A stretch of DNA of 64,000 bases from UBA1081 sp045636025 (GCA_045636025.1 JAZTWP010000091.1:93101-157100); one strand, 5' to 3'. Counted from the stretch's first letter, positions 52,489-61,796 are shown. The notes: generated from the sequence alone by a model not told the origin. A program made the numbers and translations.

Positions 52489-54372
52489 TTAAGAATTTAA
52501 TTCCAGCCATTCGTCATACAGGTTTTCCTGTGTTTTTGTAAGTTCATCGAGCTTGTTTGTAAGCTCCATAAGCAGCTCATAATCAGCTGCAGTTTCAGGT
52601 GCTTCAAGCTGAGCCTGAATCTGATCTTTTTCACTTTCAGCGGCTTCAATTTCTTCCTCAAGGCGCTTTATTCTTGTCTTTTTCTTGCGTTCAAGAGATT
52701 CACGCTCTTTTCTGAGCTGATATTCATTGGGCTTCTTTTCTTTCTTTTCTGTCTTTATTTCAACATTGTTAAGACTATTCATATAGTCATCATAGTTGCC
52801 GTCAAAAGACTTAAGAATGCCGTTTTCAAGAATAAGAATTCTTGTTGCAAGTTTATTCACAAGGAAACGGTCATGTGAAACGCAGAACAATGTTCCGTCA
52901 TATCCTGAAAGAGCATCTTCGAGAACTTCTCTTGACGCTATATCGAGATGGTTTGTCGGTTCGTCAAGAATCAGAAGATTCGGTTTTCTGAGCATCAGTT
53001 CAAGAAGAGCAGTTCTTGCTCTTTCACCGCCTGAAAGTTCACACATTCTTTTTTCTATTGCATCGCCTCTGAATCTGAATGCACCGAGAAATCCTCTCAG
53101 CTGAGAGATTGTGAATGCAGGGAATTTGTCATAGACTTCCTCAAGCACGGTTTTGTCAGAATCAAGACCTGCCTGAATCTGATCAAAGTAACCGGGCTGT
53201 ACATTTGCACCGAAACGTGAATAACCTGAGTCTGGTAAAAGCTTACCGAGTACAGATTTCAGAAAAGTGGATTTTCCGCAACCGTTGGATCCGAGAATAA
53301 ACACTCTTTCGCCTTTCATAACCTTAAGATCAACGTCTTTGAAAAGAACTTTTGAACCGTAAGATTTTGAAAGTTCTGTAACTATAATAACTTCATTACC
53401 GCTGACAGATGCAGATTCAAAGTTGAGTTTCATTGCTTTTTCATCTGATTCGGGTGCAACCATATCTTCTTTTATGCGGTCAATCTGTTTCTGCTTGCTT
53501 GCAATTGTAATATAATTGCGCTCTCTGTTGAACTGTTTCTGCTGTTTGATAATGCCTTCAATACGTTCAACTTCTTTAGATTGCTGTTCAAATTTTCGTC
53601 TGTCTGCTTCTTTCTGCTCTTCCTTGAGTTTTGCATAGACAGAATAATTACCTTTTCTGACAGAGATTTTTTTGTGTTCAATCTCCATTGTCTTGTTTGT
53701 GACTTTATCAAGGAAATATCTGTCGTGAGAAACAATCAGTGCTGTTCCGTTGTATTTAGTAAGAAAATCTTCAAGCCATTCAACACTCTTTATGTCAAGA
53801 TGGTTTGTAGGTTCGTCAAGAAGAATCAGGTCTGCATCTGATAACAGGAGTTTGCCGAGACTTATTTTTGTTCTTTGACCGCCGCTGAGATCACCGACGG
53901 GAAGATTCTGTTCCTCTGGAGTAAAACCGAGACCTGATATCATTGCATTTGCTCTTGAACGGAAAGTAAGTCCGCCCATAGACTGAAATTTTTCAGTAAG
54001 CAGACTCTGTTTTTCTATAAGTTCTGAAATATTGTCAGGTTGTGTGTCAATAATGTCGTGAATCTGTTCAAGTTCTTTTTCCATCTTTTCAAGATGTGCA
54101 AAAACAGTCATCATTTCTTCTTTTGCTGTCTTTGAAAAATCGGAGCAGGCATGCTGTTCAACATAGCCTGTCCTTGCTGTTGAAGATATAAAAAGACCGC
54201 CGTCCGCAGGTTCGTAAATACCTGCGATCAGCTTGAAAAGAGTTGTTTTTCCTGAACCGTTGCTTCCGATAAGACCTACTTTATCGTGCTCTTCAATATC
54301 AAAACTAGCTTTATCAAAGAGCACGTTATCGAGGAATTCCATCGTCAGCTCATGTGCGCTTATAACTGACAT
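52489..54372 (-). CDS. ABC-F family ATPase
   Basis: 627 residues, two ABC domains with no membrane segments. First domain: Walker A GSNGSGKTT, signature LSGGQRTKISLGKLL, Walker B LILLDEPTNHLD; second: GSNGCGKST, LSGGERARTALLELML, LLILDEPTNHLD. Between them is the charged inter-domain linker with EEQKEADRRKFEQQSKE typical of ABC-F, and a coiled-coil tail (ERKKKTRIKRLEEE, ESEKDQIQAQLEAPE). These proteins act on the ribosomal E site, as translation factors or, in some groups, in antibiotic resistance. The start is a single base after the manA stop region, so it is cotranscribed with manA. Confidence 0.93.
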   Translation of the reverse strand: MSVISAHELTMEFLDNVLFDKASFDIEEHDKVGLIGSNGSGKTTLFKLIAGIYEPADGGLFISSTARTGYVEQHACSDFSKTAKEEMMTVFAHLEKMEKELEQIHDIIDTQPDNISELIEKQSLLTEKFQSMGGLTFRSRANAMISGLGFTPEEQNLPVGDLSGGQRTKISLGKLLLSDADLILLDEPTNHLDIKSVEWLEDFLTKYNGTALIVSHDRYFLDKVTNKTMEIEHKKISVRKGNYSVYAKLKEEQKEADRRKFEQQSKEVERIEGIIKQQKQFNRERNYITIASKQKQIDRIKEDMVAPESDEKAMKLNFESASVSGNEVIIVTELSKSYGSKVLFKDVDLKVMKGERVFILGSNGCGKSTFLKSVLGKLLPDSGYSRFGANVQPGYFDQIQAGLDSDKTVLEEVYDKFPAFTISQLRGFLGAFRFRGDAIEKRMCELSGGERARTALLELMLRKPNLLILDEPTNHLDIASREVLEDALSGYDGTLFCVSHDRFLVNKLATRILILENGILKSFDGNYDDYMNSLNNVEIKTEKKEKKPNEYQLRKERESLERKKKTRIKRLEEEIEAAESEKDQIQAQLEAPETAADYELLMELTNKLDELTKTQENLYDEWLELNS

Positions 54373-54373
54373 T

Positions 54374-55351
54374 TTATACCTTTGTGTGGAGAATTTTTGC
54401 GTTACCGCTTACATAGAATGAACCGCTGTCTGCGGGAATGAAAATGCTGTCACCTTTTTTGAATTCGCGTTCGTCGTTGCCGCATTTGATTGTGCCTTCA
54501 CCGTCAAGAATTACAAGAGAAACAAAAGATGTTTCATCTGCTTCATCAGCATAAAGAGCTGTTACATCAATTGCTGTCATAGTGAAATAGGGGCATTCTG
54601 AAAGAAGAACACTTGTGTAACCGTCGTGCTTTACGGGTATACCGATAGGGTCAAGAGTAGCAGAGGGAATTGTACATTCTGTAACATCAACCGCCTTGTC
54701 AACGTGAATCTCTCTGGGTTTGCCGTCAAGACCTATTCTGTTGTAGTCAAAAACTCTGTATGTAGTGTTGCAGCTCTGCTGTACTTCAGCAAGGAGAATT
54801 CCTTTGCCTATAGCATGGAGTGTGCCTGCAGAAATAAATGCCACATCACCGGGTTTCACTTTTGCTGTGTTTACCTTTTCAAGAAGTGTGCCGTTTTCAA
54901 TAGCTGTGCGGAATTCTTCTTTTGTAAGGTCATCGTTGAAACCGTAAATAAGCTCTGCATCGTCGTCGCAGTCAATGATGTACCAGGCCTCTGTTTTTCC
55001 TCTTACATCCTTTTCGTTTGCGGCAGCATATTCATCGTCGGGATGTACCTGAACGGAAAGCTTATCGTCTGCATCAATGAGTTTGATGAGAATGGGGAAG
55101 TCTTCAATTTTGTCGTAGCCTTCACAGTTTGTGCCGAGTGCAGACATACCTATTTCTTTTTCAAGAACATAGCTGAGTGTTTTTCCATCAAATTCGCCAC
55201 CGTCAACTGTGCTTTCACCGTCTTCGTGACAGGAAAGTACCCAGGCCTCAGCGATGTTTTTAAGATCTGTTTCAATCTTAAAATCTGTTCTTAATCTGTT
55301 ACCGCCCCAGATAGTTTCTTTTAATGCAGGTTTCAAAAACAATAAACTCAA
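54374..55351 (-). CDS. manA: Mannose-6-phosphate isomerase, class I
   Basis: 325 residues, zinc enzyme interconverting mannose-6-phosphate and fructose-6-phosphate. Zinc ligands are in VQVHPDDEYA and KTEAWYII, and GTLHAIGKG supplies the later His; the family motif YRVFDYNR is present. The start codon is TTG, chosen because GGAGTG lies 7 bases upstream and no ATG gives a full N-terminus (SLLFLKPALKETIWGG). It is upstream of the ABC-F gene by one base. Confidence 0.93.
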   Translation of the reverse strand: MSLLFLKPALKETIWGGNRLRTDFKIETDLKNIAEAWVLSCHEDGESTVDGGEFDGKTLSYVLEKEIGMSALGTNCEGYDKIEDFPILIKLIDADDKLSVQVHPDDEYAAANEKDVRGKTEAWYIIDCDDDAELIYGFNDDLTKEEFRTAIENGTLLEKVNTAKVKPGDVAFISAGTLHAIGKGILLAEVQQSCNTTYRVFDYNRIGLDGKPREIHVDKAVDVTECTIPSATLDPIGIPVKHDGYTSVLLSECPYFTMTAIDVTALYADEADETSFVSLVILDGEGTIKCGNDEREFKKGDSIFIPADSGSFYVSGNAKILHTKV

Positions 55352-55410
55352 AATATTTCACTCCGTTATCATATTTTCCTTATTATATTATACATTAAAA
55401 TTTGTCTGTG

Positions 55411-55587
55411 TCAATTATGATTTGTTTCGATTCGTCTTTTTATAATGTAATTGTTGCAGTTTTTGCATTGCGGATACATAATGCACTCAGATTTTTTGCT
55501 GCCGTCATAATAAGATGTTTCTTCAATTATGATGTTTTTCTGCATGACTGAGCAGAATTGTTCTATTGCCTTGCAATGACTCATCAT
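55411..55587 (-). CDS. Small Cys-rich protein
   Basis: 58 residues from the ATG at 55587, with GAGGTG 6 bases upstream; GTG three codons earlier is inside that site. Five or six Cys: SHCKAIEQFC near the start and SECIMYPQCKNCNNY near the end, spaced as in a small metal-binding knuckle. The middle reads MQKNIIIEETSYYDGSKK. The tail KRRIETNHN is basic. It sits alone between manA and the BofA-like gene. Function unknown; a zinc or iron-sulfur binding role is inference. Confidence 0.65.
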   Translation of the reverse strand: MMSHCKAIEQFCSVMQKNIIIEETSYYDGSKKSECIMYPQCKNCNNYIIKRRIETNHN

Positions 55588-55687
55588 TGTTATCACCTCG
55601 TTAATTTATATTCTTTTTCCGCTTGTCTTCATACTTAAAAAACAAACTTAATATACATTATATATAAATGAGCGGAAGGATGTTTTT

Positions 55688-55936
55688 ATGTTTCATTTTA
55701 TTATGATAGTATGTCTGTGTATTATTCTTGTATTTATGGTGAAATCCCAGCATTTTGTGAAATGCGCGGTTTTGTCAGCTTTGCAGGGGATTATATCTTT
55801 GTTTGCGGTAAATTTTATAGGTGAATTCACGGGGCTTCATATAGCACTTAACTGGTTTTCTGCTTCAGTCGGTGCTGTGGGCGGAATGCCCGGTGTTGTT
55901 TTTCTTGTGGTGGCAGATTTAATCAGCAAAATATGA
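55688..55936 (+). CDS. BofA-like membrane protein
   Basis: 82 residues, mostly hydrophobic, two membrane segments (about 3-20 and 25-45), ending GGMPGVVFLVVADLISKI, which matches the conserved C-terminus of the pro-sigma-K processing inhibitor BofA family. GGAAGG precedes the ATG. In Bacillus it restrains SpoIVFB during sporulation. Presence suggests descent from a sporulating lineage, but BofA-like proteins also occur in non-sporulating Clostridia, so sporulation here is not proven. Confidence 0.8.
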   Translation: MFHFIMIVCLCIILVFMVKSQHFVKCAVLSALQGIISLFAVNFIGEFTGLHIALNWFSASVGAVGGMPGVVFLVVADLISKI

Positions 55937-55997
55937 TGAAACTTTATTGACAGCGAATTAATCTTTTTTTATAATATAAATGAAAGGTGTGATTTTG

Positions 55998-56879
55998 ATG
56001 TTTGATAAAATTTTAGCTTTTTTTATGAGTATTATTACATTTATAATGCAGCTTTTCGGATTATCAACTAATGTTACAGTTGTTAAAAATGTTGCATACG
56101 GTGATGCAGATAGACAGGTAGTTGATATTTATCTTCCTAAAGCTACAGATGAGCCTACTGGTCTTATGGTATTTATTCACGGCGGTGCATGGATTGCAGG
56201 TGATAAGTCAACTTATGAGAAAAACTGCAAATCTGTTGCAGATGAATACGGTTTTGTAACAGCGGCAGTCAACTACAGATATATAAATGATTCGGTGCAT
56301 TGTGAAGATATGCTGGAGGATATTGACGCAGCGGTTACAAAAATAAAAGAAGTTGCAGCAGAAAACGGAATTGCCATTAAAGCTGCAGCATATGGCGGTC
56401 ATTCAGCAGGCGGACATCTTGCTCTGATGTATTCATATACTTATGCTGACAAATCAGCTGTGCCCGTTGCATTCTGTTTTGATATGTCAGGCCCCGCTGA
56501 TATGAAAGATGTCAATTTCTTTGCTGATACAAATGCTCTCGGTCATGATAATGTTCTCAATCTCTGCACATGGCTTACAGGTGACTCAGTAACAGATGAT
56601 AATCTTTACAATGAAGATATTATCGCGGCTCTTGACTCTGTTTCTCCTGTATCTTATGTAACATCAGCAACTGTGCCCACAATTATTGCTCACGGCAATG
56701 CAGATGATATTGTTCCTTATTCTAATGCAGTAACTCTTGACAGGGCTCTTACAGCTGCAGGTGTTGAACATACATTTATTACTTATAAGAATACAGGCCA
56801 CGGTCTTGATAATGATTCTTCAGCAGCATCACTCTATGAAGAAACATTGAAAGACTATGCAAACAGATATCTCAAATAA
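55998..56879 (+). CDS. Alpha/beta-hydrolase esterase (HSL/BD-FAE-like)
   Basis: 293 residues from the ATG at 55998 (AAAGGTG at 7 bases). A hydrophobic N-terminus (ILAFFMSIITFIMQLFGL) may anchor it. Catalytic set: oxyanion FIHGGAWIAGDKS, nucleophile elbow GGHSAGGH, Asp in HGNADDIVPYS and His in NTGHGLDND. The family hydrolyses carboxyl esters such as acetyl or feruloyl groups on sugars. It sits 11 bases before ylmH; no direct functional link. Confidence 0.88.
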   Translation: MFDKILAFFMSIITFIMQLFGLSTNVTVVKNVAYGDADRQVVDIYLPKATDEPTGLMVFIHGGAWIAGDKSTYEKNCKSVADEYGFVTAAVNYRYINDSVHCEDMLEDIDAAVTKIKEVAAENGIAIKAAAYGGHSAGGHLALMYSYTYADKSAVPVAFCFDMSGPADMKDVNFFADTNALGHDNVLNLCTWLTGDSVTDDNLYNEDIIAALDSVSPVSYVTSATVPTIIAHGNADDIVPYSNAVTLDRALTAAGVEHTFITYKNTGHGLDNDSSAASLYEETLKDYANRYLK

Positions 56880-56890
56880 TTTCAGATTTT

Positions 56891-57634
56891 ATGGATGAAT
56901 TAATGCTTTTCAGAAGCAGGATGAATGACCTTTCGGAAAGAGCTTTTCAGAAAGGTATATATACTTATTCTGATTTTCTGACTCAGGCTCAGCAAAGCGA
57001 ATTGCTTAAGCTTAAACTGAGTGTTCCTTTTACATTTTATTCAGGTTATACCAATGCAGAAAGATGCATCGCCGTTTTTGGTGATGCATCTGATTTCGGT
57101 TATGATTATTCCGTACCCGCAACTTTTGTTAAAATCGAGCCGTTACAGATGAAATTTGCGGACAACCTTACTCACCGTGATTTTCTCGGTTCACTTATGG
57201 GGCTTGGTATCCGTCGTGAGATGCTCGGAGATATCATTATAAAAGAAAATGTTGCATATCTTGTTTGTCTTGATACGGTTTCAGAGTTTATAATCTCTCA
57301 GCTTGATAAGGTGAAACATACCTCTGTAAAATGTACTGTATCTGATTTTATACCTGAGGATGTTCTTCCAGAGCTTAAATATGAAGAACTTATTGTGTCA
57401 TCAGAAAGACTTGATGTTCTTATTTCTGCTGTATATAATCTTTCAAGAAATGACAGTCAGAAAAGAATTGAAGGAGAAACTGTATTCTGTAACAGTATGG
57501 TTGTGCAGAATACATCTTTTGTTCCCAAAGCAGAAACTCTTATCAGCGTAAGAGGAATGGGAAGGTTTATTTATGACGGAATTCTTCGTCAGACTAAAAA
57601 AGGCAGAAATGTTATTGCCGTCAGAATTTATTGA
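56891..57634 (+). CDS. ylmH: RNA-binding protein YlmH (S4 domain)
   Basis: 247 residues. N-terminal part (about 1-170) is the YlmH-type alpha/beta region: FTFYSGYTNAERCIAVFGDAS, LTHRDFLGSLMGLGIRREMLGDI, IIKENVAYLVCLDTV. The last 65 residues are an S4 RNA-binding domain: RLDVLISAVYNLSRNDSQKR and FVPKAETLISVRGMGRFIY. In Firmicutes it lies near division genes and acts in ribosome quality control (clearing stalled nascent chains). The ribosome site is weak. nrdG follows after 13 bases. Confidence 0.92.
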   Translation: MDELMLFRSRMNDLSERAFQKGIYTYSDFLTQAQQSELLKLKLSVPFTFYSGYTNAERCIAVFGDASDFGYDYSVPATFVKIEPLQMKFADNLTHRDFLGSLMGLGIRREMLGDIIIKENVAYLVCLDTVSEFIISQLDKVKHTSVKCTVSDFIPEDVLPELKYEELIVSSERLDVLISAVYNLSRNDSQKRIEGETVFCNSMVVQNTSFVPKAETLISVRGMGRFIYDGILRQTKKGRNVIAVRIY

Positions 57635-57647
57635 CAGGAGATTATTT

Positions 57648-58340
57648 ATGATTTTTCACGGTTTTCAGAAAATGACAATGCTTGATTTCCCCGGTTATGT
57701 TGCTTGTACTGTTTTTACACCGGGCTGCAATTTCCGTTGTCCTTTCTGTCATAATTCATTGCTTGTCACAAGAATGAATGATAATGAAATATATACGGAA
57801 GCTGATATTCTGTCATATCTCAAAAAACGACAGGGTGTCATAGACGGTATATGTATCAGCGGTGGCGAACCGCTTATGCACGATGATATATTTGATTTTG
57901 TCAGAAAAGTCAAAGATCTCGGTTTCCTTGTTAAAATTGATACAAACGGAAGTTACCCCGACAAGCTCAGCAAACTGATAGAATCCGGTAATATAGATTA
58001 TGTCGCAATGGATATCAAGAATTCTCCCGACAGATATGCAGAAACAGTTGCTATTCCCGGTTTTGACTTTGAACCCGTCAGAAAAAGTGTTAAGCTTCTT
58101 CTTGAAGGAAAGATAAACTACGAATTCAGAACAACTGTTGTTAAAGAATTCCACACACCACAAGATATGGTGTTTATAGGTGAACTCATCAAAGGGGCAG
58201 ACAGATATTTTCTTCAGCATTTTATTGAGTCTGAAGGTAATATACAGCAAGGATTAACACCTCTTTGTAAAGAAGAAATGGAAAATCTGCGTCAGATTGC
58301 AGCTGAATATGTGAAAAATGCTGAATTACGCGGAATTTGA
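57648..58340 (+). CDS. nrdG: Anaerobic ribonucleotide reductase activating enzyme
   Basis: 230 residues from the ATG at 57648 (CAGGAG at 7 bases). Radical SAM enzyme that installs the glycyl radical on NrdD. The [4Fe-4S] motif is TPGCNFRCPFCHNS (C27, C31, C34); ISGGEPLMHDDIFDF is the SAM-binding GGE segment. It is somewhat longer than the 150-180-residue E. coli NrdG and matches the pyruvate-formate-lyase-activase-like anaerobic type. nrdD starts 115 bases downstream with its own promoter. Confidence 0.9.
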   Translation: MIFHGFQKMTMLDFPGYVACTVFTPGCNFRCPFCHNSLLVTRMNDNEIYTEADILSYLKKRQGVIDGICISGGEPLMHDDIFDFVRKVKDLGFLVKIDTNGSYPDKLSKLIESGNIDYVAMDIKNSPDRYAETVAIPGFDFEPVRKSVKLLLEGKINYEFRTTVVKEFHTPQDMVFIGELIKGADRYFLQHFIESEGNIQQGLTPLCKEEMENLRQIAAEYVKNAELRGI

Positions 58341-58346
58341 AAAAAT

Positions 58347-58362
58347 ACACAATATATTGTGA
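58347..58362 (+). promoter_or_regulatory. NrdR box upstream of nrdD
   Basis: ACACAATATATTGTGA matches the NrdR consensus ACACWATATATWGTGT closely. A degenerate second box, GCGCAAGATATCCTAT, begins at 58379, 32 bases further on and overlapping the promoter spacer, the usual two-box spacing of NrdR sites. Confidence 0.75.
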
Positions 58363-58370
58363 TTTTCCTA

Positions 58371-58399
58371 TTGACAATGCGCAAGATATCCTATATAAT
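58371..58399 (+). promoter_or_regulatory. Perfect-consensus promoter of nrdD
   Basis: TTGACA at 58371-58376 and TATAAT at 58394-58399 with a 17-base spacer. Confidence 0.9.
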
Positions 58400-58455
58400 G
58401 AGACTCACACGGCAGATGGTGCCGAAATTCAGATTATTAAAGGGAGGCTACATAT

Positions 58456-60828
58456 ATGTACAAAGTAATTAAACGTGACGGAAAGACCGTCGAATTTGAT
58501 CTTGCCAAAATCGGCCACGCAGTTGCTCTCGCATTTGATGCATGTAACAAACAGTACAACTCAGATATCATTGATTTTATCGCTCTTAAAGTTACTGCAG
58601 ATTTCGAACCTAAAATTGAAAACGGCGAAATAGCTGTTGAAAAGATTCAGGACAGTGTTGAATCAGTTCTTATCAAAGCAGGTTATGATGATGTTGCAAA
58701 GGCTTACATTCTCTACCGTAAGCAGAGAGAAAAAGTCAGAAACATCAATGCAGCAATGGTTAACTACAAAGATATCGTTAACGATTATCTTAACATCAAT
58801 GACTGGCGTGTTAAGGAAAATTCAACCGTTACATATTCAGTCGGTGGTCTTATTCTCAGCAACTCAGGCGCTATCACAGCAAACTACTGGCTTTCAGAGA
58901 TTTATGACCAGGAAATCGCAGACGCTCACCGTAATGCAGATATCCACATTCACGACCTTTCAATGCTCACAGGTTACTGTGCAGGTTGGTCTCTCAAACA
59001 GCTTATTCAGGAAGGTCTCGGCGGTGTAACAGGTAAAATTACATCAGCTCCTGCAAAACACCTTGCAACTCTCTGTAACCAGATGGTTAACTTCCTCGGT
59101 ATTATGCAGAATGAATGGGCAGGTGCTCAGGCATTTTCATCATTTGATACATACCTTGCTCCTTTCGTAAAGGTTGATAATCTTTCATACGATCAGGTAA
59201 AAAAGTGTATTGAATCATTCATTTACGGTGTTAATACTCCCAGCCGTTGGGGTACACAGGCTCCCTTCTCAAACATCACTCTTGACTGGGTTGTTCCTGC
59301 TGACCTTGCAGAACTTAACTGTATCATCGGCGGTAAAGAAGCAGACTTCTGCTACAAAGATTGTCAGGCTGAAATGGATATGGTCAACAAAGCTTTCATC
59401 GAAATTATGATTGAAGGCGATGCTAACGGCAGAGGCTTCCAGTATCCCATTCCCACATACTCAATCACAAGCAACTTTGACTGGTCAGAAACAGAGAACA
59501 ACAAGCTTCTCTTCGAAATGACTTCAAAATACGGCACACCTTACTTCTCAAACTATATCAATTCAGATATGGAACCCAGTGATGTTCGTTCAATGTGTTG
59601 TCGTCTTCGTCTTGACCTTCGTGAACTCAGAAAGAAATCAGGCGGTTTCTTCGGCAGCGGTGAAAGCACAGGTTCAGTAGGTGTTGTTACAATCAATATG
59701 CCCAGAATCGCTTACCTTTCACAGAATGAAGAAGAATTCTATGCACGTCTTGATAAGATGATGGATATTTCAGCTCGTTCACTCAAGGTTAAGAGAACAG
59801 TTATCACAAAGCTTCTTGATGCAGGTCTTTATCCCTACACAAAGAGATACCTCGGCACATTCAACAACCATTTCTCAACAATCGGTCTTGTTGGTATGAA
59901 CGAAGTGGGTCTCAATGCAAAATGGCTCAAGAAAGACCTTACAAGTGTTGAAACTCAGGAATTCACAAAGCAGGTTCTTGACCATATGCGTGAAAGACTT
60001 TCTGATTACCAGGTAGAATACGGCGATCTTTACAACCTTGAAGCAACTCCCGCAGAGTCAACTTCATACAGACTTGCAAAGCACGACGTTAAGCATTATC
60101 CCGAAATCATTACAGCAAATGAGTACTCAAACGGCACTCATTACTATACAAACAGCTCACATCTTCCCGTTGGTTACACAGATGATATCTTCTCAGCTCT
60201 TGATATTCAGGATGATCTTCAGACAAGATATACATCAGGTACTGTATTCCATGCATTCCTCGGTGAAAAGCTTCCCGATTGGAAGGCTGCTGCAAACCTT
60301 GTTAAGAAGATTGCTGAAAACTACAAACTTCCTTACTATACTCTTTCTCCCACATACTCAGTATGTAAGAATCACGGTTATATTACAGGTGAAGTTTACG
60401 AATGTCCCGAATGCGGCGCAAAAACAGAAGTATACAGCCGTATCACAGGTTACTACCGTCCCGTTCAGAACTGGAATGACGGTAAGAGCCAGGAATATAA
60501 GGACAGAAAAGTTTACAACATCGAAACTTCTGTTCTCAAAAAGGACAGTGTAGCTCAGGAAATCAAGGATGCTGCAGAAACTGTATGTGCTGTTGAATCA
60601 GAAGATGCTGCATACCTTTTCACAACAGCAACATGTCCCAATTGTAAGATAGCTTGCTCTGTTCTTGATAAGAACGGCTTCAAGTATGAAAAGCTTCTTT
60701 CTAATGAATATGCGGATCTTGTTGAACAGTTCGGTGTTAAGCAGGCTCCCACACTTGTTGTTGTAAAAGACGGTGCATTTGAAAAATATGCAGGCGTTTC
60801 AGACATCAAGAAATTCCTTAATGCATAA
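58456..60828 (+). CDS. nrdD: Anaerobic ribonucleoside-triphosphate reductase with C-terminal glutaredoxin-like domain
   Basis: 790 residues. Residues 1-90 are an ATP-cone (YKVIKRDGKTVEFDLAKIG) for allosteric control. The ten-stranded barrel follows, with YDQEIADAHRNADIHIHDLS and TGYCAGWSLKQ. Near 630-670 are the zinc cysteines CKNHGYITGEVYECPECG and the glycyl-radical loop ITGYYRPVQNW. After that comes an extra domain of about 80 residues (about 710-790) with TTATCPNCKIACSVLDKNGF, YEKLLSN, and VKQAPTLVVV: a thioredoxin/glutaredoxin fold with the C-P-N-C active site and the cis-Pro. It makes dNTPs without oxygen. GGGAGG precedes the ATG. trxB is directly downstream. Confidence 0.93.
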   Translation: MYKVIKRDGKTVEFDLAKIGHAVALAFDACNKQYNSDIIDFIALKVTADFEPKIENGEIAVEKIQDSVESVLIKAGYDDVAKAYILYRKQREKVRNINAAMVNYKDIVNDYLNINDWRVKENSTVTYSVGGLILSNSGAITANYWLSEIYDQEIADAHRNADIHIHDLSMLTGYCAGWSLKQLIQEGLGGVTGKITSAPAKHLATLCNQMVNFLGIMQNEWAGAQAFSSFDTYLAPFVKVDNLSYDQVKKCIESFIYGVNTPSRWGTQAPFSNITLDWVVPADLAELNCIIGGKEADFCYKDCQAEMDMVNKAFIEIMIEGDANGRGFQYPIPTYSITSNFDWSETENNKLLFEMTSKYGTPYFSNYINSDMEPSDVRSMCCRLRLDLRELRKKSGGFFGSGESTGSVGVVTINMPRIAYLSQNEEEFYARLDKMMDISARSLKVKRTVITKLLDAGLYPYTKRYLGTFNNHFSTIGLVGMNEVGLNAKWLKKDLTSVETQEFTKQVLDHMRERLSDYQVEYGDLYNLEATPAESTSYRLAKHDVKHYPEIITANEYSNGTHYYTNSSHLPVGYTDDIFSALDIQDDLQTRYTSGTVFHAFLGEKLPDWKAAANLVKKIAENYKLPYYTLSPTYSVCKNHGYITGEVYECPECGAKTEVYSRITGYYRPVQNWNDGKSQEYKDRKVYNIETSVLKKDSVAQEIKDAAETVCAVESEDAAYLFTTATCPNCKIACSVLDKNGFKYEKLLSNEYADLVEQFGVKQAPTLVVVKDGAFEKYAGVSDIKKFLNA

Positions 60829-60840
60829 GAGGGATTATTA

Positions 60841-61746
60841 ATGTACGATATTATTATCATCGGCGGTGGCCCTGCGGGGCTTACCGCCGCCATATATGCT
60901 CTCAGAGCAAATAAAAGTGTGTTAGTCCTTGAAAAGGGCAGTTTCGGCGGTCAGATTACATATTCACCCAAGGTAGAGAATATTCCCGGTTTTGTCAGCG
61001 TAACAGGTAACGAGTTTGCAGAAAAACTTGTTGAGCAGGCACTTGAACTCGGTGCAGAGATTGAACCTACTGAAGTTTTCTCTGTCAGAGACGGAGAAGT
61101 GAAGACTGTTGTTACAGAAGACGGTGATTTTGAAGCAAAATCAGTAATCATCGCAACAGGTGCAAAGCACAGACTTCTCGGCATAGAGAATGAAGAAAAT
61201 CTTATCGGCAACGGTATTTCATTCTGTGCGGTCTGTGACGGTGCATTTTTCAAAAATCAGGAAGTTGCTGTTATCGGCGGTGGTAATTCAGCACTTCAGG
61301 AAGCAATTCTTCTCTCAGATGTTGCATCAAAGGTCTATGTTGTGCAGAATCTTGATTACCTTACAGGTGAAAAGAAGCTTGCAGAACAGCTTTATGCAAA
61401 AGAGAATGTTGAAATCATCACAGGTGCAGTTGTAAAAGCTGTAAACGGTGAAGCGGAGCTTGAAAGCATTGTTATCACAAAAACCGCAGACGGTGAAGAC
61501 AGAAAAATCGATGTCAATGGTATGTTTGTTGCAATAGGGCTCATTCCTCAGAATGCACCTTTCAACAATGTTATCAGTCTCGATTCATATGGTTATGCTG
61601 ATTCTGATGAAAGCTGTACAACACAGACAAACGGTATTTTTGTAGCAGGTGACTGCCGTAAAAAGAGAATCCGTCAGGTCGCAACAGCTTGTGCAGACGG
61701 TGCAGTTGCCGCACTCGCAGCTTGTGACTATATTGATTCAATGTAA
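60841..61746 (+). CDS. trxB: Thioredoxin-disulfide reductase family protein
   Basis: 301 residues. FAD motif IIGGGPAGLTAAIY (6-19), redox-active CAVCDGAFF near 128-131 (CxxC), NADPH motif VIGGGNSALQEAILL, and the C-terminal FAD motif GIFVAGDCRKKRIRQVATA. Normal length. AGAGGGATT precedes the ATG. It reduces thioredoxin- or glutaredoxin-like proteins with NADPH; its place 12 bases behind nrdD suggests it serves the redoxin domain fused to NrdD. Confidence 0.92.
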   Translation: MYDIIIIGGGPAGLTAAIYALRANKSVLVLEKGSFGGQITYSPKVENIPGFVSVTGNEFAEKLVEQALELGAEIEPTEVFSVRDGEVKTVVTEDGDFEAKSVIIATGAKHRLLGIENEENLIGNGISFCAVCDGAFFKNQEVAVIGGGNSALQEAILLSDVASKVYVVQNLDYLTGEKKLAEQLYAKENVEIITGAVVKAVNGEAELESIVITKTADGEDRKIDVNGMFVAIGLIPQNAPFNNVISLDSYGYADSDESCTTQTNGIFVAGDCRKKRIRQVATACADGAVAALAACDYIDSM

Positions 61747-61761
61747 ATATTAGCAAAATAA

Positions 61762-61789
61762 AAAGACCGTGTAAAAACGGTCTTTTTTT
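61762..61789. terminator. Bidirectional terminator after trxB
   Basis: AAAGACCGT (61762-61770) pairs with ACGGTCTTT (61777-61785) and continues in T. Confidence 0.85.
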
Positions 61790-61796
61790 GTTTGAA

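Noticed and set aside
54626..55294. 222-codon open frame antisense to manA
   Set aside because: Translation is rich in Cys, Phe and Val without domain pattern; it is a shadow of manA codon bias.
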